Positions 8,320-17,706 of a stretch of 64,000 nt of DNA are shown here, in pieces; positions within the stretch are counted from its first letter, which is position 1; each line of letters begins with the position of its first letter. The position numbers and the translations under genes are program-made. The stretch is from Planctomycetota bacterium. GTDB taxonomy: Bacteria > Planctomycetota > MHYJ01 > JACQXL01. Location: assembly GCA_016235865.1 (NCBI GenBank), contig JACRIK010000003.1:186001-250000 (forward strand), in the 5' to 3' direction. The notes under the pieces were generated by a model. It was not told the DNA's origin. It ran no database searches and was given only the letters and a program-made list of their open reading frames with translations.

Positions 8320-9003
8320 CTATAGGTAACCCTTGGATTTGTAATACTCGTGCAGGAACGGATACTTGGATTTGTTATTCTCCACCATCCTGGCCACCTG
8401 CGGATAAATGAATTGCTTTCTGATAAAATGCTGCCATTGGAATTTCTCCTTGTTCTGAATGGTTGAATACAGTTTTTCAGCCAGTTGTCCGGCCTTTTTA
8501 ATCATCTGGACTTCATTTTGCAGGGCCAGTTCATCGCGGTTGACCGAGGCGACTCCCAAGAAACCCGCATAATACCCGCCGCAGAGCCAGATGCCCTGGG
8601 CCACGGTCTTGGCAATCTTGCCGGTCATGTACGGATGCCCGCCCACACAAACACCCAGTGCGTATTTACCAACCAACCGGCGGGTATAATATAGAAGAGA
8701 GTGGCTCCGGTCATAAATCGCCTTGAGTTGCGCCGACATCTGGAAGGCGTAATTGGGCGTGCCTAAAATCACCCCGTCGGCCTTGAGCATCTTCTGCCTG
8801 ATTTCCTCGTAATCATCCTTGATTACACAGGTATCTTCCCGCATACAATGTTCGCAGGCGCGGCAGAATTCTATCCTCTTATTGCCGGTCCAGATGAATT
8901 CGGTCTGAGCGCCCAAAGAGGATATTTCATCCAGCATTATCTTGAGAATCCGGCTGGTATTGCCATTAAGACGCCCGGATGTGCTAATGCCTATAATATT
9001 CAT
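8320..9003 (-). CDS. NADPH-dependent FMN reductase / flavodoxin-fold protein
   Basis: A 227-residue member of the NADPH-dependent FMN reductase / iron-sulfur flavoprotein group. The N terminus (GISTSGRLNGNTSRIL) is the FMN phosphate-binding loop. A Cys cluster, CRACEHCMREDTC, follows strand 2 and could hold an iron-sulfur cluster as in Isf-type flavoproteins. GTPNYAFQMSAQLKAIYDR is the typical second FMN loop. The protein probably moves electrons between a nicotinamide or ferredoxin donor and an unknown acceptor. The MFS gene lies 24 bp upstream on the same strand. Confidence 0.85.
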   Translation of the reverse strand: MNIIGISTSGRLNGNTSRILKIMLDEISSLGAQTEFIWTGNKRIEFCRACEHCMREDTCVIKDDYEEIRQKMLKADGVILGTPNYAFQMSAQLKAIYDRSHSLLYYTRRLVGKYALGVCVGGHPYMTGKIAKTVAQGIWLCGGYYAGFLGVASVNRDELALQNEVQMIKKAGQLAEKLYSTIQNKEKFQWQHFIRKQFIYPQVARMVENNKSKYPFLHEYYKSKGYL

Positions 9004-9027
9004 TTGCTCTTGGCTATCTGCTCTACG

Positions 9028-10338
9028 CTATTTCCTCGGCAGCACGAATATGGCCGCAACCGGAAACAGAGCCATAACAAATAATGCCGCTCCGCTTCCT
9101 ATCGCGCTCCAGATTCCGCCGAATATTACCGGGCAGAGGAATGAAGTAAGCCCGTAGAGGGCCGAAAAATTACCCAAGGTTGCCCCAAGCGTTTCCTCCC
9201 TGGCTAAATCAGCGACCGCGGCCCGGCGGTTGGCTATCCAGATGGATTCAAAGGTGGCGTATAATACCAGAGGAATTATCAGGAACATAGGCGTCCGGGC
9301 AAAAATGGTTATCAGCAGGGCCAGAACCAACAGCCCGTTGGCAACCGCCTGCGCCCTGAATCTGCCCAGCCGGTCCGAAAGCCAGCCGGCCGAATACGAG
9401 GTGGCAAAATGGGTGGTGGCGTAACAAATAAACAGGATTATCGCATCTACAGGGCCGGCTTTAAGTTTTTGGGTTCCATAAAGCAGTATCATTGACACAG
9501 GAACACACCCAATAGCCAGTATCATATGAGATAAAGTGGTCCAACCTAATTTCCTTAACGGAGACCCCGGCTTTAGGGAAGACATAAAAGTCGCTATGGA
9601 AAAACCCGGATGTTTCGGCTTGGGCGTCTTGGCGAATAACGGGGTCGGCATACGGGTTTCAAAAAGGAAGAAATAGATAATCCAGGCGCTGATAATGGTC
9701 GGCAAACCGGCCCACAAGAAAAGCCAGATGTATGATTCCCTGGGAAATTCGGTCTTGATTCCCATCCAAACCTTTTTCGTTATTCCCTCTGAAAGTGATG
9801 CTCCAACTATAGACGAAGCGGCAATATAAAGAATAAGCAGCCCGATAGCCGGTCCCAATATCGAGCCGATGGTATCAACCGCATTAAGAATCCCGAAAGC
9901 CCGGCCGCGCTTGGCCGATGGAAATGATTCGGCAATGGACGCCTCGCGGGCCGGATCGCGCATGGCCCGGCCTACCTGACGCAGGCCCCGGAACGGAAGA
10001 AATCCGGCCCAGCCGGCAACCAGCGGAAGCCCTAACCTGGACAGGGAAATAAGAATATATGACAATATCACCGGCACCTTGCGGCCCACTTTATCCGTGA
10101 AATAGCCGGTAAATAACTTCAGAATGCGGTTAACCGCCTCACTGAAACTATCAATAAAACCATATTGCCACGGGGTAATCCCTAAAAACGTTGTAGCAAA
10201 ATAAGGCAGTAACGGCGCATACATCTCCTCGCCGATGTCGTTCAAGGCCGCGCCGGCGCAGAATGTCTTCAGGTTACGCCTACCGACAGATTCATCCTGA
10301 CTGTTCTGCATCGGCAGGGATTCGGTATCATTATTCAT
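9028..10338 (-). CDS. MFS transporter
   Basis: A 436-residue integral membrane protein with about twelve hydrophobic segments and the major facilitator loop-2/3 signature in both halves (GYFTDKVGRKVPV and AGWLSDRLGRFRA). Family members are proton-coupled importers or drug/metabolite exporters; the substrate cannot be read from the sequence. The long cytoplasmic loop between the halves is Pro/Lys rich. It probably forms an operon with the flavin reductase gene 24 bp downstream. Confidence 0.9.
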   Translation of the reverse strand: MNNDTESLPMQNSQDESVGRRNLKTFCAGAALNDIGEEMYAPLLPYFATTFLGITPWQYGFIDSFSEAVNRILKLFTGYFTDKVGRKVPVILSYILISLSRLGLPLVAGWAGFLPFRGLRQVGRAMRDPAREASIAESFPSAKRGRAFGILNAVDTIGSILGPAIGLLILYIAASSIVGASLSEGITKKVWMGIKTEFPRESYIWLFLWAGLPTIISAWIIYFFLFETRMPTPLFAKTPKPKHPGFSIATFMSSLKPGSPLRKLGWTTLSHMILAIGCVPVSMILLYGTQKLKAGPVDAIILFICYATTHFATSYSAGWLSDRLGRFRAQAVANGLLVLALLITIFARTPMFLIIPLVLYATFESIWIANRRAAVADLAREETLGATLGNFSALYGLTSFLCPVIFGGIWSAIGSGAALFVMALFPVAAIFVLPRK

Positions 10339-10364
10339 ACGCTAATTTGATAACTTTTATCTTT

Positions 10365-10487
10365 ACCCCGTTAGAGGTATTTAGTATCAAAATAGATAGT
10401 AGCAGTCAATTTATATAAGAGGCAATAAATAGGGGTTGTGATTGTTATCACGGTCGTCAGAAAAGGACGACCTACCTCTAACGGGGT
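10365..10487. repeat. Inverted repeat with CCCCGTTAGAGGTA ends
   Basis: A perfect 15-bp inverted repeat, ACCCCGTTAGAGGTA at 10365–10379 and its complement at 10473–10487, encloses about 93 bp in the gap between the divergent MFS and formimidoyltransferase genes. The termini match those at 38188–38266 (CCCCGTTAGAAGCG), so this is a MITE-like dispersed element. Confidence 0.65.
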
Positions 10488-10504
10488 TTACCCAGTCAAT
10501 TCAT

Positions 10505-11401
10505 ATGAAGTTAATAGAATGCGTTCCGAATTTCAGCGAAGGCAAACGGCCCGAGGTCATTGACCAAATCGTATCAGCCATCACCTCTGTAAAAGGCATC
10601 AAATTATTGGGCCAGGAAAGCGATGCCAGCCATAACCGCTCGGTCATCACCTTTATCGGCCCGGCCGAATCAGTCGGACAGGCCGCATTCAAGGCAATTG
10701 AAAAGGCCGGCCAGTTGATTGATATGACCAAACATAAGGGCGAGCATCCGCGCATCGGCGCCACTGATGTCGTTCCTTTCATCCCCTTAAGAGGCGCGAC
10801 AATGGATGACTGCATTCGGCTAGCCAAAGAGGTCGGCAAGCAGGTCGGCGAGCAACTCAAGATACCGGTTTATTTATACGAGAACGCGGCGACCCGGCCC
10901 GAATGCCGGAATCTGGCTGATGTGCGCAAGGGACAGTTCGAGGGACTGTGCGAGGAATTAGGCCAGAACCCTGCCCGCAACCCTGACTTTGGCCCGAATA
11001 AGATTCATCCTACAGCCGGCGCTACGGTCATCGGCGCCCGGGAAATCCTCATTGCCTATAACGTCAATCTGGATACTGATTATCTGGACGTGGCCAAACG
11101 GATTGCCAAGAAGATACGGCAATCCAGCGGCGGAATGCCCTTTGTCAAGGCACTGGGCATCCTGATTAATAAATACAATCGCCAGATTGCCCAGGTCTCA
11201 ATGAATCTGACCAACTACAAGGTCACTCCTGTAAAGAAGGTCTTTGACGCTATCAAGGAATTAGCTCTATGTGAGAATATCCGTGTCCTGGAAAGCGAGT
11301 TGATTGGCCTGGCGCCCCAGGATGCCTTTGAAGATACCTCACCCAAAGAACTCCAGATTGCCGGCTTCAGTTCGGAACAGATTATTGAAAATAGGTTGTA
11401 G
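10505..11401 (+). CDS. ftcD: Glutamate formimidoyltransferase
   Basis: A 298-residue enzyme that moves the formimino group between formiminoglutamate and tetrahydrofolate, linking histidine breakdown to one-carbon metabolism. The start at 10505 gives the family N terminus MKLIECVPNFSEGKR; upstream in-frame codons run into the inverted-repeat element. HPRIGATDVVPFIPL marks the substrate pocket and GPNKIHPTAGATVIGAR the second subdomain. The cyclodeaminase domain found in the mammalian bifunctional enzyme is absent, as in many bacteria. Confidence 0.93.
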   Translation: MKLIECVPNFSEGKRPEVIDQIVSAITSVKGIKLLGQESDASHNRSVITFIGPAESVGQAAFKAIEKAGQLIDMTKHKGEHPRIGATDVVPFIPLRGATMDDCIRLAKEVGKQVGEQLKIPVYLYENAATRPECRNLADVRKGQFEGLCEELGQNPARNPDFGPNKIHPTAGATVIGAREILIAYNVNLDTDYLDVAKRIAKKIRQSSGGMPFVKALGILINKYNRQIAQVSMNLTNYKVTPVKKVFDAIKELALCENIRVLESELIGLAPQDAFEDTSPKELQIAGFSSEQIIENRL

Positions 11402-11414
11402 AAACTATTATCAA

Positions 11415-12800
11415 ATGAAAAAAATATTATGTTTAGGGCTGGGACTGTGGATATTAGGTATTATTGGGTGTGATAAATTTGCAACAGACGAAGAAATTTC
11501 GTGTGCCATAAAAGAAATTGAGAAAGAAAATACCGTTATGGGAGAACGGGTTGGGCTGGGAGATGAAGAACCACCTCAAGCATACCTGACTTTCAGAAAT
11601 AAAATATCTAACAATAAACTAAAAGAACTTACTAAACATCCAAATGCAGTTGTTCGCTGTTGCGCCATCCAAGCATTATCCGCCAAGGACAAAATAAACC
11701 TCCTTCCCCTTATTTTAGAGCATTTGGACGATACCACTACAGTTACAACATTCTTCGGATGTATTCGAGACAAGCAAAAAGTCGGCGATTTATTTATTGA
11801 CATGTCTTGGAACAAACTCGATAAAAAGCAATGCGAGAAACTAATACACACTCTTTTATTTACACCTAATGAACTAAACGCCGCATCTTGGGTATTATTA
11901 GTGGTAGAACCCAAAGAAGGTTACTACCCAAGAATCAAGGAATTGGTTGCGAAAAACCAATATCAAACAGCTATTGTTGCCCTAGCCAAATTTAAGAGGG
12001 AACAGGACTTAAAAACTATATTAGATAATCAGAAAAACTCTTTACTTTACACCTATGGAGCTATTTATTATTTTCCTCATCCATTTTTTATGGGTTTTTT
12101 AAAAGAACAATTGCCGAAACATTTGGCAGAAGAAAGATGGGACCAGGAAATACGGCAATATTACAAGGCCGTTGCTGCTTACCAAAACACAGGATCATTA
12201 GATATCCTTCGCGCACCACTAACCCAGCTTATACCTATGAGGCAGTATCATATCGACTTCGTTTTCGAAGCCGTATCAGAATACCAAATTGATTTATACG
12301 ACCCTCTACTTTTCGATATATGGAATTCAGAAAATAAGATTAACCTGAAAGCCTTTGATTACTTATGGAAAAAGTATCCGGATAAAAGTTTAAAGATATT
12401 GCCCTCAAGCCTACGCAAAGCTGATTTATTGCAACCTTATATTCATCGTACTGATGTGATTGAAAAAATGTTGGACATGCTGGCAGAAAAAGACAAGAAA
12501 TCAGCAATCGGAATAATTAATCAGAATTTATTGGATGTTAACGTTAACGTCTTTCCTGTCTTTTCCCAAAAAGCCGCATTAATCCAAGATAAAAGTTTCA
12601 TAGAACCATTATTCGAAAGATTAGAAAAAGAATGGAATGCCCATGTTTATCTTGAAGTAGTTAAAACAATTTTATCGTATAACAGAAAAGATTTAAACGA
12701 ACGAATCCTTCAAATAATGGAGAAAAATCAATCTCTCAAAAATGACTGGGGCGGAAAAGAATTAGATAAGTTGCTGCGCGAAAAAGGCGTCTTAAAATAA
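11415..12800 (+). CDS. AT-rich lipoprotein with helical repeats, unknown function
   Basis: A protein of about 461 residues with a signal peptide ending in LGIIGC, so a lipoprotein. Start chosen at the ATG at 11415, where the signal peptide begins. The mature protein is alpha helical, with HEAT-like segments such as LTKHPNAVVRCCAIQALS near the N terminus. No enzymatic motif seen. It lies 13 bp after ftcD but is clearly more AT-rich than its neighbours, which suggests later acquisition. Confidence 0.75.
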   Translation: MKKILCLGLGLWILGIIGCDKFATDEEISCAIKEIEKENTVMGERVGLGDEEPPQAYLTFRNKISNNKLKELTKHPNAVVRCCAIQALSAKDKINLLPLILEHLDDTTTVTTFFGCIRDKQKVGDLFIDMSWNKLDKKQCEKLIHTLLFTPNELNAASWVLLVVEPKEGYYPRIKELVAKNQYQTAIVALAKFKREQDLKTILDNQKNSLLYTYGAIYYFPHPFFMGFLKEQLPKHLAEERWDQEIRQYYKAVAAYQNTGSLDILRAPLTQLIPMRQYHIDFVFEAVSEYQIDLYDPLLFDIWNSENKINLKAFDYLWKKYPDKSLKILPSSLRKADLLQPYIHRTDVIEKMLDMLAEKDKKSAIGIINQNLLDVNVNVFPVFSQKAALIQDKSFIEPLFERLEKEWNAHVYLEVVKTILSYNRKDLNERILQIMEKNQSLKNDWGGKELDKLLREKGVLK

Positions 12801-13070
12801 TCCCGGGTTCCAGGGACGTAATACATAGTTATTTTAAATAGTCACCGGTAGGCAATGACCAACGGACGTTTTACTGAGGGCAACGAAGGATTCGTAGAGG
12901 GCAATGAACGGTTCACTGACGTCTCTGAACGGTTCGTTCAGAGTAAATGAAGCAGTAATGCATGTATTCCTAGCCCACTTCCGGTAATCTCTAAAACTCA
13001 AAATCGCCAAAAAACCGACCCCACTATTCGGATGGCCACTCCCCACTTCGGCACTTTGGCCTACCCTCTA

Positions 13071-13281
13071 AGACGCCAAGAGCCACCGGTTCAGGCGCCA
13101 AGGGCTACCCATTAAGACGTCAAGAGCCACCCCTTAATATTCTTTTCACCACTCATTGATAGATAATTAACCGCCCGTTTATAGCCCTTTCACCACCCAG
13201 TGCCAGTAGTTTAGCCACTCCCTGAGACGCCAAGAGCCAGCCATTCAGACGCCAAAAGCCACCCATTCAGACGCCAAAACC
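13071..13281. repeat. Degenerate ~22-bp tandem repeats (AGACGCCAAGAGCCACC)
   Basis: About three copies of AGACGCCAAGAGCCACC-like units at 13071–13135 and three more at 13225–13281, with some spacing variation. Between them are related pieces (CACCACTC, CCAGTGCCAGTAG). Copies vary at single positions (AGGCGCCAAGGGCTACC, AGACGTCAAGAGCCACC), as in old degenerating arrays. Confidence 0.65.
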
Positions 13282-13522
13282 CCCTCATCGCCATTATGGC
13301 AAGGGGGGAGGGGGTAGTACCCCCTGGGTGGGGGGTAGTAGGGTCTGAGCGTTTTTGGGCCGACCAGTGTTGGATTTTACGACATTTTCACCGATTTCGC
13401 ATGATCCGACCGGATAAAGTATGGCTATTTAAGGAATTTTCACCAATTTATGCCTTAAGAGGATGGGAGATGATATTATATGTATTTTATGCTTAATTAT
13501 GCAGTAAATATGACAATCAGAG

Positions 13523-13551
13523 TTGACAGTCAACCCTGTTTGTCATAATAT
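13523..13551 (+). promoter_or_regulatory. Orphan consensus promoter with operator-like palindrome
   Basis: TTGACA at 13523–13528, 17-bp spacer, TAATAT at 13546–13551: nearly ideal sigma-70-type boxes. An inverted repeat (ATATGACAA near 13508, TTGTCATAA near 13540) brackets the -35 region. No long gene follows for more than 300 bp; a 22-codon ORF starts at 13553. Confidence 0.6.
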
Positions 13552-13800
13552 AATGCCGAATTTGAGTAGTAATAACTATGTCAAAATGCCAGATTTTTAT
13601 CAAAATCAACCCATAGGATAAATGAGTGGTCTCGCCATAGACGGGAAGAAAAGACCGCAAATAAGACGAATACGGCAAATCCCACTAATCTGAATGAACC
13701 ACGCATAGCGAATAATTAGTGCTATTCGTTCCATTCGTATGATTCGTGTTTATCTTAAGTATATAATTTAAGGCATTATTTATTTGTGTCTTAATGCCTT

Positions 13801-13834
13801 GCGTAGCCGCAGCGGAGTCCCGATTATTTCGGGA
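13801..13834. repeat. Dispersed GCGGAGTCCCG repeat, copy 1
   Basis: GCGTAGCCGCAGCGGAGTCC followed by a CGATTATTTCGGGA half-palindrome. Related copies are at 44124–44156, 52910–52943 (inside a protease gene) and, inverted, 53541–53575. Confidence 0.7.
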
Positions 13835-13858
13835 GTGTCTTCATGGCTACTCTTTTTC

Positions 13859-13887
13859 TTGACTCCCTAAGGCAAATGAAATATACT
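13859..13887 (+). promoter_or_regulatory. kdsD promoter, leaderless
   Basis: TTGACT at 13859–13864, 17-bp spacer, TATACT at 13882–13887. The ATG at 13894 is seven bases downstream of the -10 box, where transcription itself should begin, so the mRNA is predicted to be leaderless. Confidence 0.65.
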
Positions 13888-13893
13888 TCCTGC

Positions 13894-14877
13894 ATGCAAA
13901 ACTATGCCAAACAGGTCCTGGATGCCGAAATCTGCGCCTTAAAATCGCTCAAGACCAGAATCAACGGCGATTTCCAGAAGGCCTTCTCCGAAATCCTGAA
14001 ATGCCAAGGTCGGCTGGTGGTCACCGGCATGGGCAAGGCCGGCATCATCGGAGAGAAAATATCCGCCACATTCGCCTCGACCGGCACGCCCTCGCTGTTC
14101 CTGCATCCGGCTGAGGCATACCACGGCGACCTGGGCCGGGTAGCCAGGAATGACGTCATCCTGATGCTCTCCAACAGCGGCGAGACCGAGGAAATCGTCC
14201 GGCTTCTGCCCAAACTCAAGGAAATCGGTATCAAGATAATATCCATCACCGCCTCCAGAAAATCCACGCTGGGTAAATACAGCGATATCGTGCTGGAGAT
14301 AGGTAAAATCAAAGAGCCCTGCCCTTTCGGCATCGTGCCTTCGGCATCAACTACGGCTATGCTGGCCCTGGGAGATTGCCTGGCGTTATCCGTATTTAAG
14401 AAACACTCGTTCACCAGAGAGCAATTCGCATTCTATCATCCGGGCGGAGACCTGGGCCAAAAGCTGCTCAAGATAAAAGAGGTGATGCGCATTGGTTCGG
14501 CTAATCCGATTATCACTGAGAATAAAACGGTCCGGGAGGCATTGATGGTGATTACCAAATGCCGGGCCGGGGCGGTCAATATCGTGGATAAGAAACGGCG
14601 GCTGGTCGGCATCTTTACGGACGGCGACCTGAGGCGCCATATGCGCGAGGATATCCGCATACTGTCCGAACCCATCAGAAACTATATGACCAGGAATCCG
14701 CGCACCATCTCTCCGGACAGTTTGGTGGCCGAGGGCCTGAGAATCCTGCGCGATAAGAAGATAGACGAATTGCCGGTGGTGGATAAAAATCGTCGCCCGG
14801 TCGGAATGCTTGATGTCCAGGATATACTGGATATTGCTTCGGATATTAATCCATACCGTAAAGGCGCAAAGAAATAA
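13894..14877 (+). CDS. kdsD: Arabinose-5-phosphate isomerase KdsD
   Basis: A 327-residue isomerase converting ribulose 5-phosphate to arabinose 5-phosphate, the first step of KDO synthesis for LPS. The N-terminal SIS domain carries VVTGMGKAGIIGEK and the family stretch LHPAEAYHGDLGRV; the C-terminal half holds two CBS domains (residues about 200–325). Start taken at 13894 because the family N terminus begins there and the promoter -10 box lies just before it; in-frame ATGs at 13843 and 13876 fall upstream of or inside the promoter. kdsC follows 25 bp downstream. Confidence 0.93.
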   Translation: MQNYAKQVLDAEICALKSLKTRINGDFQKAFSEILKCQGRLVVTGMGKAGIIGEKISATFASTGTPSLFLHPAEAYHGDLGRVARNDVILMLSNSGETEEIVRLLPKLKEIGIKIISITASRKSTLGKYSDIVLEIGKIKEPCPFGIVPSASTTAMLALGDCLALSVFKKHSFTREQFAFYHPGGDLGQKLLKIKEVMRIGSANPIITENKTVREALMVITKCRAGAVNIVDKKRRLVGIFTDGDLRRHMREDIRILSEPIRNYMTRNPRTISPDSLVAEGLRILRDKKIDELPVVDKNRRPVGMLDVQDILDIASDINPYRKGAKK

Positions 14878-14902
14878 TTACTTCTCTGTGGCTAAACTTA
14901 TT

Positions 14903-15424
14903 ATGACCGAGATGCAAAGATTAAAGAAGCTCAAGATGGTGATAATGGACGTGGACGGCGTGCTGTCGGATGGCGGCATCATTCTGGACAGCAGAGGCAA
15001 CGAGAATAAGGTTTTCAATGTCTACGACGGCGCGGCTATTGCCTATCTCCATTATGCCGGCATCAAGACGGCTATCATCACCGGCCGGCTGTCCAAGACC
15101 GTCACCTACCGGGCTAAAGAACTTGGTATCTTAGAAGTGCACCAGGACACCCTGCAGAAGGTTAAATCCCTGAATAAGATTCTCATCAAGTATGAACTCT
15201 CGCCGGACGAGATTTGTTATATCGGCGACGACCTGCCTGATATCCCGGTTATGAAGCAGGCCGGCTGGGCCGTGGCCGTGCGTAACGCCCGGCCTGAGGT
15301 GCTGAAATACGCCCATTATGTCACCCGCACCAACGGCGGCAATGGCGCTGTCCGGGAAGTGGCTGAAAAGATTCTCAAAGCCCAGAACAAGTGGAAACTG
15401 ATTCTGGAAAAATACGATACGTAG
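14903..15424 (+). CDS. kdsC: 3-deoxy-D-manno-octulosonate 8-phosphate phosphatase KdsC
   Basis: A 173-residue HAD-superfamily phosphatase that releases phosphate from KDO 8-phosphate. The nucleophile motif DVDGVLSDGG, motif II (ITGR) and the DD metal motif (YIGDDLPDIPVM) are intact, and the C-terminal TNGGNGAVREVAEKIL is characteristic of KdsC. It belongs to the C0 tetramer class and has normal length. ATG at 14903 chosen over the upstream in-frame ATG at 14810, which lies inside kdsD. Confidence 0.93.
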   Translation: MTEMQRLKKLKMVIMDVDGVLSDGGIILDSRGNENKVFNVYDGAAIAYLHYAGIKTAIITGRLSKTVTYRAKELGILEVHQDTLQKVKSLNKILIKYELSPDEICYIGDDLPDIPVMKQAGWAVAVRNARPEVLKYAHYVTRTNGGNGAVREVAEKILKAQNKWKLILEKYDT

Positions 15425-15468
15425 CCATAAATTACACGGGCTGAAAAACCAGAAGAAATATTGCTGCT

Positions 15469-17148
15469 ATGAAACTATCAACGGTTTATATTTTATTTAT
15501 TATCATTGCGATTGTATCAACTGCATACTCCGAAGGGAAAACCATCATAAACTGGTCATATCCGCATTATGACCAAAATAATCTTTTAGACTGGGAGGCT
15601 AAAGGCGAAACTGCCGTGATTCGCGAAGACGAAATTATTGTCACCCTGATAGAATTAACATATTATCTGCAACCCGTATCAAATACCGATTCAGTGGGGC
15701 CGGGCAAAAAAGTAATCGTTCATATAAAAGCCAATTCAGGAACTCTCAACGAAAAGCAAAATACAGTTTTACTACACGATAGGATTATTATTAACAAGGT
15801 TTCTGAGCCGCCTGATGAATTTGACGAAACAATGCAGACAGATCTGCTCTATATAAATCTGGCCGACCGGACGTTTTCCACCGAATCCCTGATAACCCTC
15901 AACCGGAGCGATATCACCATTAAAAGCAAGGGTTGCAAGGGCGGGCTGGACTTTGCGAATGTTGCATTCCTAGGCAATGTGGAAACCATCATCCAGGGCT
16001 GTAATTCCAAATCAATCTGCCTGGGAGACATCTTCTCTCCCAAGCCCAATATTGACGATGAAGAAGTGAACAAAACACCGTCGGTCATCACCATTACCTC
16101 CGAAGGGCCGATGAGCATAGAAAAGATTAACGGCAATCCGGCCAAGAGAATCTCCCAGCAGATTTCCTTCCGAGGCAAGGTTGCGTTCACCTCATACTCC
16201 CGGCCGCCCAATCTGCCGCCCCGGCAAACCAATCTCCGGGCAGAGAATCTCGATATCCTTTTAGAGCGCAGAGAAAATCCGGTCACCAAGCGCAACAATT
16301 TCTATCTGGCCAGGGCTTCGGCAACCGTCAACGTCAGGATAGACGATACCTTCCACCGCGCCGCCTGTTCCGCCTTGACCGCGGATGAAACCACCGGGAT
16401 TATCACCCTTAAAGGCGACGAGAAATCATTGGCCGCCATCACCCGGCCACTGAAATCCAATAACGGACACTCGCAGGCAAAGACCGATTCTTATATCAAT
16501 ATCGCGGCCCAGACCTTGAAAGTCCAGGCCGAAAAGGACAACCTCCTGCTTTTGGGCCGGAAAGAAATCACCTTTTCCAACGGAAGCATCTATACTTCCG
16601 GGCCAATTTCATCATCCGATTCAATAAGCCCGACCGAAATAGCACCGCCGGCAAACCAAACACCCGACCTTTCAACTAAAATACAAATTACGGCTGATAA
16701 CGATGGACTGGTCTCTCTGCGGGAAAACCAGATTTACCTGGAAAACAATGTCCGGATTACACAGATGGCAAAAACAATCACGGCTTCAACCCAGACGGAA
16801 TTAACCTCAGAAATTAAATGCAGCAAGCTGACCATCGGCTGGAATTCGACCAAAAACCTATTAGAAAAAATGCGGGCTGAAAATGACGTGCTGATTTCAA
16901 CCACTGATGGCGGCCAGGCCTGGTGCGAAATACTGGAATGGACTCCAATCCTCTCGCAGATAAACCTGAAATCACCCCGAAAGGTTATAATATTTGATAA
17001 GAACAGCAAGATTGATGGAGATGAAATCGTGATTACCACCAATCCGCAAACCGCCGGATATATCGGCAGTTGGTCTAAAATAGAGATAAAAAACAAAAGC
17101 AACGGCTCTATTCAAATATCTCCTAAAGAAAAAGAGGAGCCAAAATAA
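15469..17148 (+). CDS. LptC/OstA-like LPS-export protein, unusually large
   Basis: A 559-residue exported protein with an N-terminal signal/anchor (VYILFIIIAIVSTAYSEG). It shows repeated beta-rich segments of the LptC/LptA (OstA-like) type, for example HIKANSGTLNEKQNTVLLHD near residue 85 and ITADNDGLVSLRENQIYLENNV near 410. The position after kdsD–kdsC matches the kdsD-kdsC-lptC-lptA order of many Gram-negative bacteria. LptC and LptA are about 190 residues each, so this protein may merge or multiply these bridge units. Role in periplasmic LPS transport is inferred from fold pattern and context. Confidence 0.7.
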   Translation: MKLSTVYILFIIIAIVSTAYSEGKTIINWSYPHYDQNNLLDWEAKGETAVIREDEIIVTLIELTYYLQPVSNTDSVGPGKKVIVHIKANSGTLNEKQNTVLLHDRIIINKVSEPPDEFDETMQTDLLYINLADRTFSTESLITLNRSDITIKSKGCKGGLDFANVAFLGNVETIIQGCNSKSICLGDIFSPKPNIDDEEVNKTPSVITITSEGPMSIEKINGNPAKRISQQISFRGKVAFTSYSRPPNLPPRQTNLRAENLDILLERRENPVTKRNNFYLARASATVNVRIDDTFHRAACSALTADETTGIITLKGDEKSLAAITRPLKSNNGHSQAKTDSYINIAAQTLKVQAEKDNLLLLGRKEITFSNGSIYTSGPISSSDSISPTEIAPPANQTPDLSTKIQITADNDGLVSLRENQIYLENNVRITQMAKTITASTQTELTSEIKCSKLTIGWNSTKNLLEKMRAENDVLISTTDGGQAWCEILEWTPILSQINLKSPRKVIIFDKNSKIDGDEIVITTNPQTAGYIGSWSKIEIKNKSNGSIQISPKEKEEPK

Positions 17149-17163
17149 AAGGGGGAACCGGCA

Positions 17164-17706
17164 ATGACAAGAACTGAAGCAGTAGAGATGATGCAGACGA
17201 GAATAAACAACGTCAACCTGCGCAAGCATATCCTGGCGGTTGAGACGGTGATGAAACACCTGGCCCGCGAGCTAAAAGCAGACGAGGAGAAATGGGGACT
17301 GGTCGGGCTGTTGCACGACCTGGATTACGAGGAAACCAAGGATGCTCCGGACCGACACACCCTGGTTACCGCTGAACTACTTAAGGACAAGGTTACGCCG
17401 GAAATCATCGACGGCATCAAAGCGCACACGGACAAGAAGGAACGCGTTTCGTTAATGGAGCACGCTATCTATTGCGCCGACCCGGTGACCGGATTCCTGG
17501 TGGCCTGCGCCTTAATCCGTCCGGAAAAGAAATTATCCGTCGTGGATGTAGCATTTGCCAAGAGCCGGATGAAGGAAAAACGCTTTGCCGCCGGAGCCAA
17601 TCGCGATGCCATAAACAGTTGCACCAACCTGGGCCTGGATTTGGACAAGTTCCTGCAAATCTCACTTGATGCGATGAAATCAATCAGCGGGGAATTGGGA
17701 TTGTAA
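17164..17706 (+). CDS. HD-domain phosphohydrolase
   Basis: A 180-residue HD-domain protein. His in NLRKHILAVE, the HD pair in LLHDLDYEE, His in IKAHTD and a later Asp (IYCADPV) are arranged as in HDIG-type metal-dependent phosphohydrolases. Substrate unknown; small stand-alone members often act on nucleotides. An AGGGGGAACC ribosome binding site precedes the ATG, 15 bp after the LPS-export gene. Confidence 0.85.
   Translation: MTRTEAVEMMQTRINNVNLRKHILAVETVMKHLARELKADEEKWGLVGLLHDLDYEETKDAPDRHTLVTAELLKDKVTPEIIDGIKAHTDKKERVSLMEHAIYCADPVTGFLVACALIRPEKKLSVVDVAFAKSRMKEKRFAAGANRDAINSCTNLGLDLDKFLQISLDAMKSISGELGL

Larger units (their letters stand above)
12801..13858. other. 1-kb repeat-rich intergenic region
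   Basis: No supported gene. 12840–12960 has loosely repeated pieces (GGGCAACGAAGGATTCG, GGCAATGAACGGTTC). 13071–13135 and 13225–13281 carry about six degenerate copies of a roughly 22-bp unit with core AGACGCCAAGAGCCACC. 13296–13345 is G-rich (GGGGGTAGTACCCCC). A consensus promoter lies at 13523–13551, and a dispersed repeat at 13801–13834. Confidence 0.6.
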
